Shown here piece by piece: positions 52,717 to 61,614 of a DNA stretch of 64,000 nucleotides. The stretch covers positions 558,001 through 622,000 of the forward strand of contig CBDCFD010000006.1 in the NCBI GenBank assembly GCA_965216155.1, written 5' to 3'. How positions within the stretch are numbered: position 1 is the first letter of the stretch; each line of letters opens with the position of its first letter. A model generated the notes under the pieces. It had not been told where the DNA came from. It made no database searches and was given only the letters and a program-made list of their open reading frames with translations. Position numbers and translations under genes: made by a program. Source of the stretch: CATOSP01 sp965216155 (GTDB lineage Bacteria; Chloroflexota; Dehalococcoidia; Lucifugimonadales; UBA3495).

Positions 52717-53577
52717 AAAGAGCGTGTGCTGGTATTTTCCCCGGGCGGAGACCTGGAGCACGAGTTGGATTTGAAGTGCAGCCCGCTCGACATCGGCATT
52801 GCCTTTTCCAATGGCTACGCCTTCGTCGGGTGCGCCGCTTCAGGATTTTCCGGCCAAGTGATTGTGATCGACACGAATACCATGGAGGTGGTCAAGACAT
52901 TCGACAGAGTCCACCCGGGCGACGTAAAGCCGACTCAACAGTGGTTTTTCATCACCGCGGTTGCAGAAGCAGCCGGCTCGATCCTGGTAATAGGGGCAGG
53001 AAATCCACCGGAAGGCTACCGACGTTTGACCAACCACTCCTCGGTTACGACCAGGATTGGAGTGATAGACCCGGAAACACTCGCTTTCAGAGGATACCTG
53101 ACCGGCTTGGAACCCGGCCTCCGGGTTTTGAGCGTACTGGAAGTAAACGGCAAAGTATGGCTCTTCAATGAGCTGAGCCATATTGAAGAGCGGCCGGCCC
53201 GTACCGACGTTTACGTGATGGACCCGCAAACCCTGCAAATCGTGGACAGCTTCAACCTGGACCACCCGTTCCCGAACTGGGCGGAACACGCAGATGACAG
53301 CGCCATCTACATCTTCCATGAGGTTCGGAAGAGATTGCGAGACGCCGGCTACCAAAGCGGCATTACCCGGCTGGACCTGGCAACTGGCGCAGAAACTTTC
53401 GTTCCCACCCCTAACCTGCCATACTCCCAAGGGATGGGCGTTTACCGGGACCGGCCCTGTTTGGCCAATGAGCGGTCAGAGGGCAGTGGACTGTGGTGCT
53501 TGAACGACGACGATGTGCTGGAGTTGAAAATCCCCGATAGGTATCTCGGGGTCCTGTTTGGGCCGCCTGCGCCCTGA
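52717..53577 (+). pseudogene. 5'-truncated beta-propeller protein gene
   Basis: An open frame of about 287 codons with propeller-like blades (DIGIAFSNGYAFVGCAASGF, VIDTNTMEVVKTFDRVHPGD, VYVMDPQTLQIVDSFNLDH, TRLDLATGAETFVPTPNLPY). The reading frame begins inside the 23-bp repeat at the cassette border. No start codon or signal peptide belongs to it, so the 5' end was removed, probably by arrival of the cassette. It resembles YVTN-type surface proteins; exact family not known. Confidence 0.65.
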
Positions 53578-53722
53578 GGTTGTCGCGCATTTGCTCCGAA
53601 CGGGGTTGTGTCTGCGTCAACCGGGAGCGCGCGCCCTTTCGCTTGGGCGGTGGCCGGCTATTCACACAGAGCCGCTCCAGTCGTTGGAAGCGGCGTAAAT
53701 TCGGCAAGGAAGGGGCAATTAT

Positions 53723-54208
53723 ATGTCGCAAGTAGAGGACAAGCTGAAGGAATTGGGCTACGAGTTGCCGCCGCCCCGGCGCACCCAGTTGGGTAACTTC
53801 ATTCCGGCGGTGCGTACCGGGAACCTGGTCTATCTTTCCGGCACCGGGCCGGGGTTGCCCGAAGGGGGTCTCCTGCACGTCGGGAAACTGGGTGCGGACC
53901 TGACCATAGAGCAGGGCTACGACTGCGCCCGGCAGACGATGCTGAACCTTCTCACCAACCTGAAGGGGGAGATTGGCGACCTGGATAAAATGAAGCGTGT
54001 CGTCAAGCTGCTGTGCATGATCAACGCCGCACCGGACTTCGGCGACACGCCCAGGGTTGCCAACGGCGCGTCGGACCTGCTTGTTGGCATCTATGGAGAA
54101 CGGGGACGCCACGCCCGTTCCGCGGTGGGCATGTCTACTCTGCCGGGTGGTATGCCGGTTGAGATTGAGATGATTGTTGAGGTGGAGGACCAGGGGTCTG
54201 GGCCTTAG
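53723..54208 (+). CDS. RidA/YjgF-family protein
   Basis: 161 residues from ATG 53723, AAGGGG upstream. Contains FIPAVRTGNLVYLSGTGP, AARQTMLNLL-like core (CARQTMLNLLTNLKGEIGDL), VVKLLCMINAAPDF, and ends AVGMSTLPGGMPVEIEMIVE, with the conserved Arg and Glu of enamine/imine deaminases near the end. It belongs to the longer RidA subgroup. It probably hydrolyses reactive enamines; the stop overlaps the convergent amidase by 4 bp. Confidence 0.88.
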   Translation: MSQVEDKLKELGYELPPPRRTQLGNFIPAVRTGNLVYLSGTGPGLPEGGLLHVGKLGADLTIEQGYDCARQTMLNLLTNLKGEIGDLDKMKRVVKLLCMINAAPDFGDTPRVANGASDLLVGIYGERGRHARSAVGMSTLPGGMPVEIEMIVEVEDQGSGP

Positions 54209-55632
54209 ACTCCGGTGGGGCGGTGTTGGGCCCATGGCCTGGCCCGTTCGAATGCCGCCGACGCCCTTAAGACCGTGGATTCATCGCCCCGGCGTCCCAC
54301 GATCTGTAGCCCGATGGGCAACCCATCCCGGGAGAAGCCGCAGGGTATGCTTGCGGCGGGTTGTCCCGTGAGGTTGAAGGGCCTGGTCATGGGTGAGAAC
54401 GCGCCCCTGCCTGGCACGTCCACGCCACCGATCCGCGAAGGTGGCTGCTCCACCGGGAAGGCGGGCACCGCCAGGGTTGGGGTGAGCAGCAGGTCGTAGC
54501 TTTCCATAAGGTCGTCAACGCGGGCCTTCATCTGGTCCACAGCCCGGATTGACCCGGCGTAGTCCGCGCCGGTCACCTGCCTGGCGTGGTCCAGGCAGAA
54601 GAGGGCGTTGGCGGTGAGCAGGTCCCGTGACTCGTCGAGCAGATGCCCGTAGCTTACATAATTGCCGACGTGGAAAATATTGAGGAAGGCGGGTACCGGG
54701 TCTTCAAGCTCGAACGCGGGTTCGTCCACGCTGCATCCCAACTCCTCGAAGACACGCGCCGCCTTCGAGGTGACGCTGACCACTTCGGGGTCGATCACAG
54801 CGTAGCCCATGTCGGCGCTCCAGGCGATGCGGAGACCCGAGAGGCTGGCATCAAGGCCGGATGCGAAATCCGGAGGGATTTCCCGCATGGAGGCCGGATC
54901 GCGGGGGTCGTGGCCCGCCAATACTTGCAGCAAGACAGCGGCGTCCCGCACCGTGCGGGCCATGGGGCCTGACTGGGATGTGAGGTTGGGGGAGGGACGG
55001 CCCAGACCGCCCGCCCTGGGAACCCTGCCCAGGGTAGGCTTGATTCCGAAGAGACCGCAAAAACTGCTGGGGTTGCGAATGGAGCCACCGCCGTCGGTGC
55101 CGGTGGCGATGGCGCACATACCGGCTGCCACCGAGGCTCCGGCCCCACCGCTGGAGCCGCCTGCGGTGCGGGTTGTGTCCCAGGGGTTGCGGCAAGGGTC
55201 TCCCAGCCGGTTTTCGGTCGTACCCTGGAGTCCAAATTCCGGGGTGTTGGTCTTGCCCAGGAGCACCGCGCCGGAAGCCTTTACTCTTTCCGAGACCACG
55301 GAATCTATGTCGGGCACCGTGTCCCGGAAGGCCAGCGACCCCATCGTGGAGCGGATTCCACGAGTAGCCTCTAGGTCTTTAATCGAGACGGGTATACCCA
55401 ACATCGACATTCCTTGTGAACTGGGCGGACCACGGTCCAGCATCTCGTCGGCGGAGTGGGCGGCAGCCATCGCCTCATCGCCGGTGACCGTGATGAAGGC
55501 GTTGAGCTTGGCATTGACCGCCTCGATCCTTCGCAGGTAAAGCTCGGTCAGCTCCGCGGATGAGACTTCGCGGGCGTCCAGCATCTCACGAAGCTGGCTT
55601 ACGGGCGTGTAGAGCAGGTCGCTGTCTGGCAT
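54205..55632 (-). CDS. Amidase signature family hydrolase
   Basis: 475 residues. Catalytic triad Lys in GIPVSIKDLEAT, cis-Ser in the GGSSGGAGASVAAGMCAIAT block and nucleophile Ser in GTDGGGSIRNPSSFCG. Full length for the family. It hydrolyses amides such as carboxamides or acts as a GatA-like amidotransferase; without gatB or gatC nearby the first is more likely. ATG 55632; 11 bp after the rtcB stop on the same strand, so the two may share a transcript. Confidence 0.92.
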   Translation of the reverse strand: MPDSDLLYTPVSQLREMLDAREVSSAELTELYLRRIEAVNAKLNAFITVTGDEAMAAAHSADEMLDRGPPSSQGMSMLGIPVSIKDLEATRGIRSTMGSLAFRDTVPDIDSVVSERVKASGAVLLGKTNTPEFGLQGTTENRLGDPCRNPWDTTRTAGGSSGGAGASVAAGMCAIATGTDGGGSIRNPSSFCGLFGIKPTLGRVPRAGGLGRPSPNLTSQSGPMARTVRDAAVLLQVLAGHDPRDPASMREIPPDFASGLDASLSGLRIAWSADMGYAVIDPEVVSVTSKAARVFEELGCSVDEPAFELEDPVPAFLNIFHVGNYVSYGHLLDESRDLLTANALFCLDHARQVTGADYAGSIRAVDQMKARVDDLMESYDLLLTPTLAVPAFPVEQPPSRIGGVDVPGRGAFSPMTRPFNLTGQPAASIPCGFSRDGLPIGLQIVGRRGDESTVLRASAAFERARPWAQHRPTGV

Positions 55633-55643
55633 GGTGTTTCCCC

Positions 55644-56825
55644 CTACGCTCCCTTAACGTTTACGATCTGGCGGAAGGTGTGCAGGATATCAATCAAGTC
55701 ATTGGACTGCTCCATAACCAGGTCCACATCTTTGTAAGCTCCGGGCAATTCGTCCAGGAAGGACTCGGACCGATTGACCTCGATACCTTCCATGAGCCGG
55801 TCGAAGTCGCTCATGGTGAATGATTCGCGGGCCTTATTCCGGCTCATACGCCTGCCTGCGCCGTGGGGGGCGGTATTGAACGATCCCCTGTTGCCCTTGC
55901 CACGCACAACGTAGCTGGCCGTTCCCATGGATCCCGGAATCAGGCCAAGCTGTCCTTCCCTGGCCTCGATGGCTCCTTTGCGCGAGACCAGGATATCGCG
56001 CCCGAAGTGGTGCTCGCGCTGGGTGAAGTTGTGGTGACACTGGATGCGCTCTTCTTCCTCGAAGCTGCCGAACCGGTGCTTGAGGATTCGCAAGACGCGC
56101 TCGATCATCTCGTCGCGGTTAAGCCTGGCAAAGTCCTGCGCCCAGCCGAGGTCGGTCATGTAGTCATGGAACTCGGGGGTGTCTTCAACCAGGTAGGCGA
56201 GGTCAGGGTCGGGCAACTGGATGTACCACTTCTCCATCAGCGCCTTGGCGATCTTGATGTGGTGGACGGCTATCTTGTTTCCGATACCGCGGGAGCCGGA
56301 GTGCAGGAACGCCCAGACGGAGCCTGTTTCGTCGAGCACGATCTCGATGAAGTGGTTGCCCGAGCCCAGCGATCCCATTTGCCTGCGCCAGTTGCAGTCA
56401 ATTTTGTCGTAAAAGTCCAGCCGGTCCAATTCCGCGGCCTGGGCTTCCATTTGCTCGACGCGGGGCTTCGCGGTTTTTTTGATACTGCTGTTGTAGCGGC
56501 CGGCGCTGAGGGGTATCTGTTCCTCGACGGCCTTGCGTATTTCGGACAAGTCCTCCGGCAGGTCGGCCCGCGTCAGGGGTGTCTTGACGGCGATCATGCC
56601 GCACCCGATGTCGACGCCGACCGCGGCGGGGATGATGGCCCGCATCGTAGGGATGCAGGAGCCAACGGTGGCACCCATGCCAAAATGGCAGTCGGGCATG
56701 ACGGCGACGTATTTGAAGATGAAGGGCAATTGGGACAGGTTCTTGATCTGCTGCAGGGCGGATCCCTCGATTTGCTCCTCCGGCAGCCAGGAGAGTACGT
56801 TGGGGCTGAAGTTGAGTGGCGGCAC
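55644..56825 (-). CDS. rtcB: RNA ligase RtcB
   Basis: 393 residues. Joins RNA 2',3'-cyclic phosphate or 3'-phosphate to 5'-OH ends with GTP and Mn. Metal ligands: Asp and Cys in VGVDIGCGMIAV, His in GSGNHFIE and in the HSGSRGIGN block; the GMP-accepting His is in TAPHGAGRRMSR. ATG 56825. It precedes the amidase by 11 bp. No RtcA or archease gene is nearby. Confidence 0.95.
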   Translation of the reverse strand: MPPLNFSPNVLSWLPEEQIEGSALQQIKNLSQLPFIFKYVAVMPDCHFGMGATVGSCIPTMRAIIPAAVGVDIGCGMIAVKTPLTRADLPEDLSEIRKAVEEQIPLSAGRYNSSIKKTAKPRVEQMEAQAAELDRLDFYDKIDCNWRRQMGSLGSGNHFIEIVLDETGSVWAFLHSGSRGIGNKIAVHHIKIAKALMEKWYIQLPDPDLAYLVEDTPEFHDYMTDLGWAQDFARLNRDEMIERVLRILKHRFGSFEEEERIQCHHNFTQREHHFGRDILVSRKGAIEAREGQLGLIPGSMGTASYVVRGKGNRGSFNTAPHGAGRRMSRNKARESFTMSDFDRLMEGIEVNRSESFLDELPGAYKDVDLVMEQSNDLIDILHTFRQIVNVKGA

Positions 56826-57040
56826 GGTGGCCTCCTTGGGAGGGGTGCGTGAAAACGGTGGTTATTTAAGTGTAACATGGCGGGGTTGGGGCGTGCCTTG
56901 GGAGTGGGACTAGCGCCGTCGCATCAGAACGGAAGCGGCTCCTCTGGGTACCTTCCTGAATAGGCTAACTGATCGTCTTAGAACCTGTCTACGATCTGTG
57001 GAATATGTTAAGTTGAGACTATTACCAAGGCAGGGTAATC

Positions 57041-57865
57041 ATATCTCATTCCTATCCCAGCGACATTAGCCGGGAGCAATTTGCCCGGATTCTTCCCACG
57101 TTGGAGGCGGCCCGCCGACGGACCAAGCCCCGCACCGTGGACTTGTACGACGTTTTCTGCGGGGTGCTGTACCTCCTGAAAAGCGGGTGCCAGTGGCGGA
57201 TGCTGCCTGCGGACTTCCCGGATTGGCGCACTGGCTACAAGTATTTCCGGCAATGGAGTGAGCGGCCCGGCCCGGAGCAAGAATCCATTCTGGAGCAGGT
57301 CTTAAAAAAATCGGTTGGCACGGCCCGACGGAGCAATGGTCGAAAAGAGCAGACCAGTTTCTGCATCGTGGACGCCCAGAGCGTCAGGAACACTGACAGC
57401 GCCGAGCACAAGGGCTATGACGCGGGCAAGAAGGTGTCCGGGATCAAGCGTCACATCGCGGTGGACACGCAGGGGTTGCCCCATGCGATTCACGTGACCA
57501 CCGCCAACGTTACCGGCCGGGCTGGGGCTTTGGCGATGTTTGACCAACGCCAGGCCGACCTGAGCCGGGTGCAGAACGTGCTGGTCGATGGGGGTTACAC
57601 CGGGAAGCCCTTTGCCGCGGCGGTACAGAGCCTGTTGGGAGCCTCGGTGGAAGTGGTGAAACGCAATGAACTGCACACCTTCGTGGTGCTGCCTGCCTTT
57701 AGCCCCCGTGAAGACGGGGGGATGGGTGGTGGAGCGATCCTTTGCCTGGCTGGAGAAGTGCCGCCGGCTCTGGAAGAACTGCGAGAGAAAGCTGAATACC
57801 AGTCTGCAAATGGTGGTTCTTGCCTTCGCGACGCTAATCCTGAAGAGATTGTAAACAGGCTCTAA
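57041..57865 (+). pseudogene. IS5-family transposase with palindromic insertion
   Basis: The N-terminus SHSYPSDISREQFARILPTL is in frame but its first codon is ATA where ATG is expected. The body has LKSGCQWRMLPADFPDWRT, CIVDAQSVRNTD (Asp), IKRHIAVDTQGLPHA and NVLVDGGYTGKPFA (Asp). At 57694-57722 an insertion replaces the LPKRW region; the C-terminus resumes in another frame as WVVERSFAWLEKCRRLWKN (Glu) to ATLILKRL. Both the start and the insertion indicate an inactive gene. Confidence 0.85.
57694..57722 (-). repeat. Palindromic insertion D in the IS5 transposase
   Basis: TGCCTTTAGCCCCCGTGAAG plus ACGGGGGGA. The core CCCCCGTGAAGACGGGGG is the reverse complement of copy A in the IS630 transposase with one substitution. 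Confidence 0.8.
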
Positions 57866-57914
57866 GTGGATCAAGGACGCTTACGCGCCGATACTACCCC
57901 ATCCGTCATTCCGG

Positions 57915-57940
57915 CCCCCGGATCCAGTACGGGGCAGGCT
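57915..57940 (+). repeat. Palindromic element E, intergenic
   Basis: CCCCCGGATCCAG plus TACGGGGCAGGCT, the same right half as copies B and C. It sits inside another inverted repeat (ATTCCGGC ... GCCGGAAT), as if nested. The remaining 57866-58476 holds this, the second MITE copy and no gene. Confidence 0.8.
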
Positions 57941-58069
57941 TTGAGCCGGAATCCGGGAACCCTTCCTTAAATCACGTTCAGATACCTGAGCATTTATGGG
58001 TTCCAGCGAAAACTGGAACGACGATGGAGCCGGTTGCGGTCATAATCCAAAGGCCTTGGGTAACGCAAC

Positions 58070-58231
58070 GAGAAAATTGCGAAACTCTTTAGTCTCCGAA
58101 GAGGTGGAATAAAAATGGCGTGGATAGGATTCATCGGCCAATGAGAGTGAGTGGAATTCGTCTGATACTTTGGCGGTATTCGTCCCCCAGCAGCGGTAGC
58201 AAGCTCAGCCGGGGAGTTTCGCAATTTTCTC
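58070..58231. mobile_element. 162-bp MITE (GAGAAAATTGCG family), copy 2
   Basis: Same 17-bp ends as 41094-41254, with diverged interior, including the inverted GACGAATACCG-like segment. Flanks AACGCAAC and AATGCAAC (7 of 8) may be an aged target duplication. Confidence 0.88.
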
Positions 58232-58476
58232 AATGCAACCGGTGACATGGCAAGCGAATTTCGCTCATGCTATAATTCTTGCTCGTTGGCAGGGCGTTCA
58301 CCCATTAGCGAAGTAATACTCGACGGTGACTCAGCTGGTCGAGCCTGGTAAGGCAGCCACAACACATCCCCTTCTGTCTTCGGCGGTGTTGTAGGCATGT
58401 CTGCCGCGCTTGGGGATCTCTCTCGCCGGGACTAAGTGAACAAGTAAGTTGATTACGAGATCGTAGAGGTGGGACG

Positions 58477-59586
58477 GTGAGAATCGCCAGGCAAAACCTG
58501 CGCACTCCGGGACCAACACCCGTACCGGGCGACATTGTGGATGCCATGGGCGCCCCCATGATCGACCACCGCGGCCCCGAGTTCTTCGAGCTAATAACCC
58601 AGGCCACGGCGAGTCTCAAGCAGGTGTTCATGACCCAGAACGACCTGTTCATCCTGACAGCGTCCGGCACCGGAGGCCTGGAATCGCTGATAGTGAACTC
58701 CCTCTGTCCCGGAAACAGGATATTGTCCGCCACGGCCGGTTCCTTTGGAGACCGCTTCTGCGAAATGGCCTTGGCCTACGGGGCCGACGTCCAGCGCCTG
58801 GACTTCGAGTGGGGTGAAGCCGTGGACCCCGATGCGGTGCGGCAAGCCCTTAACGGCGACCCCACGATCAAGGCGGTACTCGTTACGCACAACGAGACTT
58901 CCACCGGGGTCACCCACCCGCTTCCTGAAATCTCCCAGGTCGTAAAGGGAGAGTTCAACAAGCTCCTCTTGGTCGACGCCGTAAGCAGCCTTGGCTGTAT
59001 TCCCCTCCCCGTGGATGGCTGGAACTGTGATATGGTAGCCACCGCTTCACAGAAGGGGTTTATGATCCCGCCAGGCCTGTCTTTCGTCAGTGTGAGCCCG
59101 GCAGCCTGGGAGGCTGAAGCGGAGGCCACCATGCCCCGCTTCTACTTTGATCTCCGCGCCGCCAAGACCTATCTGGAACGGGGACAGACTCCTTTCACCC
59201 CGAATGTCGCCCTCCTTTATGGACTGCAACTGGCATTGGACAAGCTCCTGGAAGAGGGGATGGAAAGCGTGTACGAAAGGCACGCCAGCATAGCCGAATT
59301 CACCCGGCAGGGCGTGAAGGCCCTGGGGCTCGAACTGTTGCCCCGGGACGAGACTTACGCCTCCAACACGGTTACGGCCATCAAGATACCCGAAGAGGTG
59401 GACGGGCCCAGGCTTATGTCTTTGACTCGCACCGAGGAGAACGTGGTTCTGGCCGGGGGACAGGGCAAGTTGACCGGGAAAATCTTCCGGATCGGTCATC
59501 TGGGACACGTCACCCGGGATGACATCCAGGAAGTACTGGAAGCGCTGGGCAGAGTTTTGCCCAAGGTGGGTTTCCGCCCCAGCTAG
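58477..59586 (+). CDS. Class V aminotransferase (alanine/serine-glyoxylate type)
   Basis: 369 residues from GTG 58477. PGPTPVPGDIVDAM and HRGPEFFELI at the N-terminus, LTASGTGGLES, the THNETSTGVTHPL block, LLVDAVSSLGC (PLP-binding Asp) and the PLP Lys in ATASQKGFMIPPG. Transfers an amino group between Ala or Ser and glyoxylate, or a related pair. With the D-2-hydroxyacid dehydrogenase elsewhere in the window it could act in photorespiration-like or serine metabolism; this is a weak inference. Confidence 0.9.
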   Translation: MRIARQNLRTPGPTPVPGDIVDAMGAPMIDHRGPEFFELITQATASLKQVFMTQNDLFILTASGTGGLESLIVNSLCPGNRILSATAGSFGDRFCEMALAYGADVQRLDFEWGEAVDPDAVRQALNGDPTIKAVLVTHNETSTGVTHPLPEISQVVKGEFNKLLLVDAVSSLGCIPLPVDGWNCDMVATASQKGFMIPPGLSFVSVSPAAWEAEAEATMPRFYFDLRAAKTYLERGQTPFTPNVALLYGLQLALDKLLEEGMESVYERHASIAEFTRQGVKALGLELLPRDETYASNTVTAIKIPEEVDGPRLMSLTRTEENVVLAGGQGKLTGKIFRIGHLGHVTRDDIQEVLEALGRVLPKVGFRPS

Positions 59587-59636
59587 GAAAACTCCGGCGT
59601 CCCGGATTCCGGCACGCCTCAAGGGAGGCCAATAGC

Positions 59637-60095
59637 ATGGCATCATCGCAGCTTCAGAAGGCGATGGGCACCCTGCGCATTAGCCTGGCTGAGATCAAGA
59701 ATAAGGAAACCCAGCTTGACGGGGTCATTTACCAATTCCGTACCCAGCTCCGGCGGGTGCCCAGGCAGCCCATCTACGGCAAGAGCAGCCTCGACCTCTC
59801 CCTGTCCGCCATGGGCGAGATCGAGGAGAGGCTGGCCGATGCCGAAGCCACTCGGCGGCGGCTGTTGGCCATTAAGAAGACTGCCACCGATGAACTAGAG
59901 GCCCTGCAAGTGATCCAACAGGTGGACGAGGCCAAGCGTTCCCTGGGGGATTTGAGAAAAAGAGTCCGTGTGGTGGGCGCAGACCCTGAAACCGCCGCTG
60001 AGATCCAACGTCTGGAACGCTTTATTACCGCCCACAGCAAGCGCGCTGAGCAGGCGATCACCGCGAGCTACGAGGAAAGGCTGGACCTTCGGTAA
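59637..60095 (+). CDS. Hypothetical coiled-coil protein
   Basis: 152 residues from ATG 59637, 50 bp after the aminotransferase on the same strand. Almost entirely helical and charged, with heptad-like runs (LRISLAEIKNKETQLDGV, IEERLADAEATRRRLLAIKK, ELEALQVIQQVDEAKRSLGD). No signal peptide or known domain. Possibly co-transcribed with the aminotransferase. Confidence 0.7.
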   Translation: MASSQLQKAMGTLRISLAEIKNKETQLDGVIYQFRTQLRRVPRQPIYGKSSLDLSLSAMGEIEERLADAEATRRRLLAIKKTATDELEALQVIQQVDEAKRSLGDLRKRVRVVGADPETAAEIQRLERFITAHSKRAEQAITASYEERLDLR

Positions 60096-60118
60096 CTGGT
60101 CCGCCGGCGGAATTATCG

Positions 60119-61402
60119 CTAGAGCGCCCCGTCCAACTGGTTGATGACCAATCCCGTGGGCAGCTTGGGGTAAAAGAAAGTCGATTTGCGGGGCAGTCTC
60201 TGACCCTGCCGCACGATCTCCTCGAACGGACCCATCGGGAACGGCTTCAGCAAAAATGCTATCTGGCTAACGCCGGACGCGACTTGGTCTGCGGCGGCGT
60301 CATGGTCGTGAATATAGCCCACATGGCGCGGCAACAAGTCCCCTAGTACCGGCTTCAAGACCTGCTCTTCTAGGACCCAGGCTTCCGACACCGCTAGCGG
60401 GCCCCATGACCGCCTATCTAGCTCGGGACGCAGGGTTAGTAGCTGAGGGGGATTTCCGGCTGGCCCGATGAGTCCCGCGACTTTGCTCTCCAAACCCTGG
60501 GCCGCCACGTTGTTTACAATCGCCTCTGCCAACCCGGCGTCCGGTAACTCCAGCGGTCGGGAAGCAAATACTTCGTCAAGCCGTTCCAGCAGCCTCCCCA
60601 GCATTTCCTCGCCCAGACCGCCGACAACACGGTGATAGGGCAGGACTAGCAGGCCAGGGTCGCCGAACTCGATGAGGGTCATCATCACATAGTTATGCCC
60701 AGCTCCAGGCTCTCCGGATTGCTCGCCTCGAAACCTTAGCGCCGCCTCATAACGGTGATGACCGTCGGCCAAATACACCTGGGTCTCCGAGAAGAAGGAC
60801 AGGATGGTCTCGGTGGCCTTCTCGCCGGATATCTGCCAAAGCGTAAGGCCCTGGTCTCCTTCGGCCTTAACGTCTATTACTGGTGTCCCGGCCATAATCT
60901 CCTGGAACGTGGGGTGCAGGACGCCTTCCGGGTCCCGGTACAGGGACATGATGGGGCTGAAGTTGGTGTTGCACTGGCGCATGAGGGAGACCCGGTCGAG
61001 GACCGCAGGCTCCTCGGTGTACTCGTGAGGGAACACCTGCTCGTTCTCGTACTCCTCGAGTCCAACGCATCCGGTCAACCCCAATCGGGTCATGGGTTCC
61101 CCCTGGAACTCGAAGGTGTGCCGCAGCAGATAGAAGCAGGGCGTCCCGTCACGTCGCAACACGTCCTTGGCCTGCCATTCGTCGAACACCGCCGCCGTAC
61201 TCCGGTACTGGTCGGCGGCGGGCGAGTCCCAGTCTAGCCCCTCCCCGGCCTCGAGGTGTACTACATTGTAGGGACTGAGCCGCCGTAGCGAATCTTGAAG
61301 CTCCGGGGTTATCAGGTCGTACGGAGGACACACCACGGACGCAAGGTCTCCTACGACCCCGGAGTTGTAACGCCAACCCCGGAACGGGCGGAAATCTACC
61401 AT
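60119..61402 (-). CDS. DUF1015 family protein
   Basis: 427 residues. Start MVDFRPFRGWRYN, then VVCPPYDLITPE and SPYNVVHLE, YLADGHHRYEAALRFR in the middle, which is the DUF1015 hallmark. Members are widespread and thought to be HipA- or kinase-like in some reports, but no activity is established that I can cite. ATG 61402. The 61403-61614 gap holds only pyrimidine-rich repeat-like sequence. Confidence 0.92.
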   Translation of the reverse strand: MVDFRPFRGWRYNSGVVGDLASVVCPPYDLITPELQDSLRRLSPYNVVHLEAGEGLDWDSPAADQYRSTAAVFDEWQAKDVLRRDGTPCFYLLRHTFEFQGEPMTRLGLTGCVGLEEYENEQVFPHEYTEEPAVLDRVSLMRQCNTNFSPIMSLYRDPEGVLHPTFQEIMAGTPVIDVKAEGDQGLTLWQISGEKATETILSFFSETQVYLADGHHRYEAALRFRGEQSGEPGAGHNYVMMTLIEFGDPGLLVLPYHRVVGGLGEEMLGRLLERLDEVFASRPLELPDAGLAEAIVNNVAAQGLESKVAGLIGPAGNPPQLLTLRPELDRRSWGPLAVSEAWVLEEQVLKPVLGDLLPRHVGYIHDHDAAADQVASGVSQIAFLLKPFPMGPFEEIVRQGQRLPRKSTFFYPKLPTGLVINQLDGAL

Positions 61403-61614
61403 AATTCGGGTCTACCTCAACCGAGGAATGGGATCGGGAACCTCTCCACGCGGGAGAGGACAAGGGTGAGGAGCGTCTAGCCAACGGAAGCACCCCGTAG
61501 GGCGAGGATTACCCCTCATCCCGTCAAGCCCAGAACCGACTCAACCTTCTCCTTCGAGGGAGAAGCGGAAGGCGACGCTCTACCCGCAGCCTTCCGGCTA
61601 CCGAATATCCTTGT

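Larger units (their letters stand above)
56978..57865 (+). mobile_element. IS5-family (IS427-type) insertion sequence, degenerate
   Basis: Ends TTAGAACCTGTCTACGATCT (56978-56997) and AGATTGTAAACAGGCTCTAA (57846-57865) are imperfect inverted repeats, with TA at both edges. Contains one transposase gene broken by a palindrome insertion. Confidence 0.8.

Noticed and set aside
53411..54235. A 274-codon minus-strand frame opposite RidA and the propeller gene
   Set aside because: It spans two unrelated genes in antisense and has a low-complexity His/Arg-rich product.
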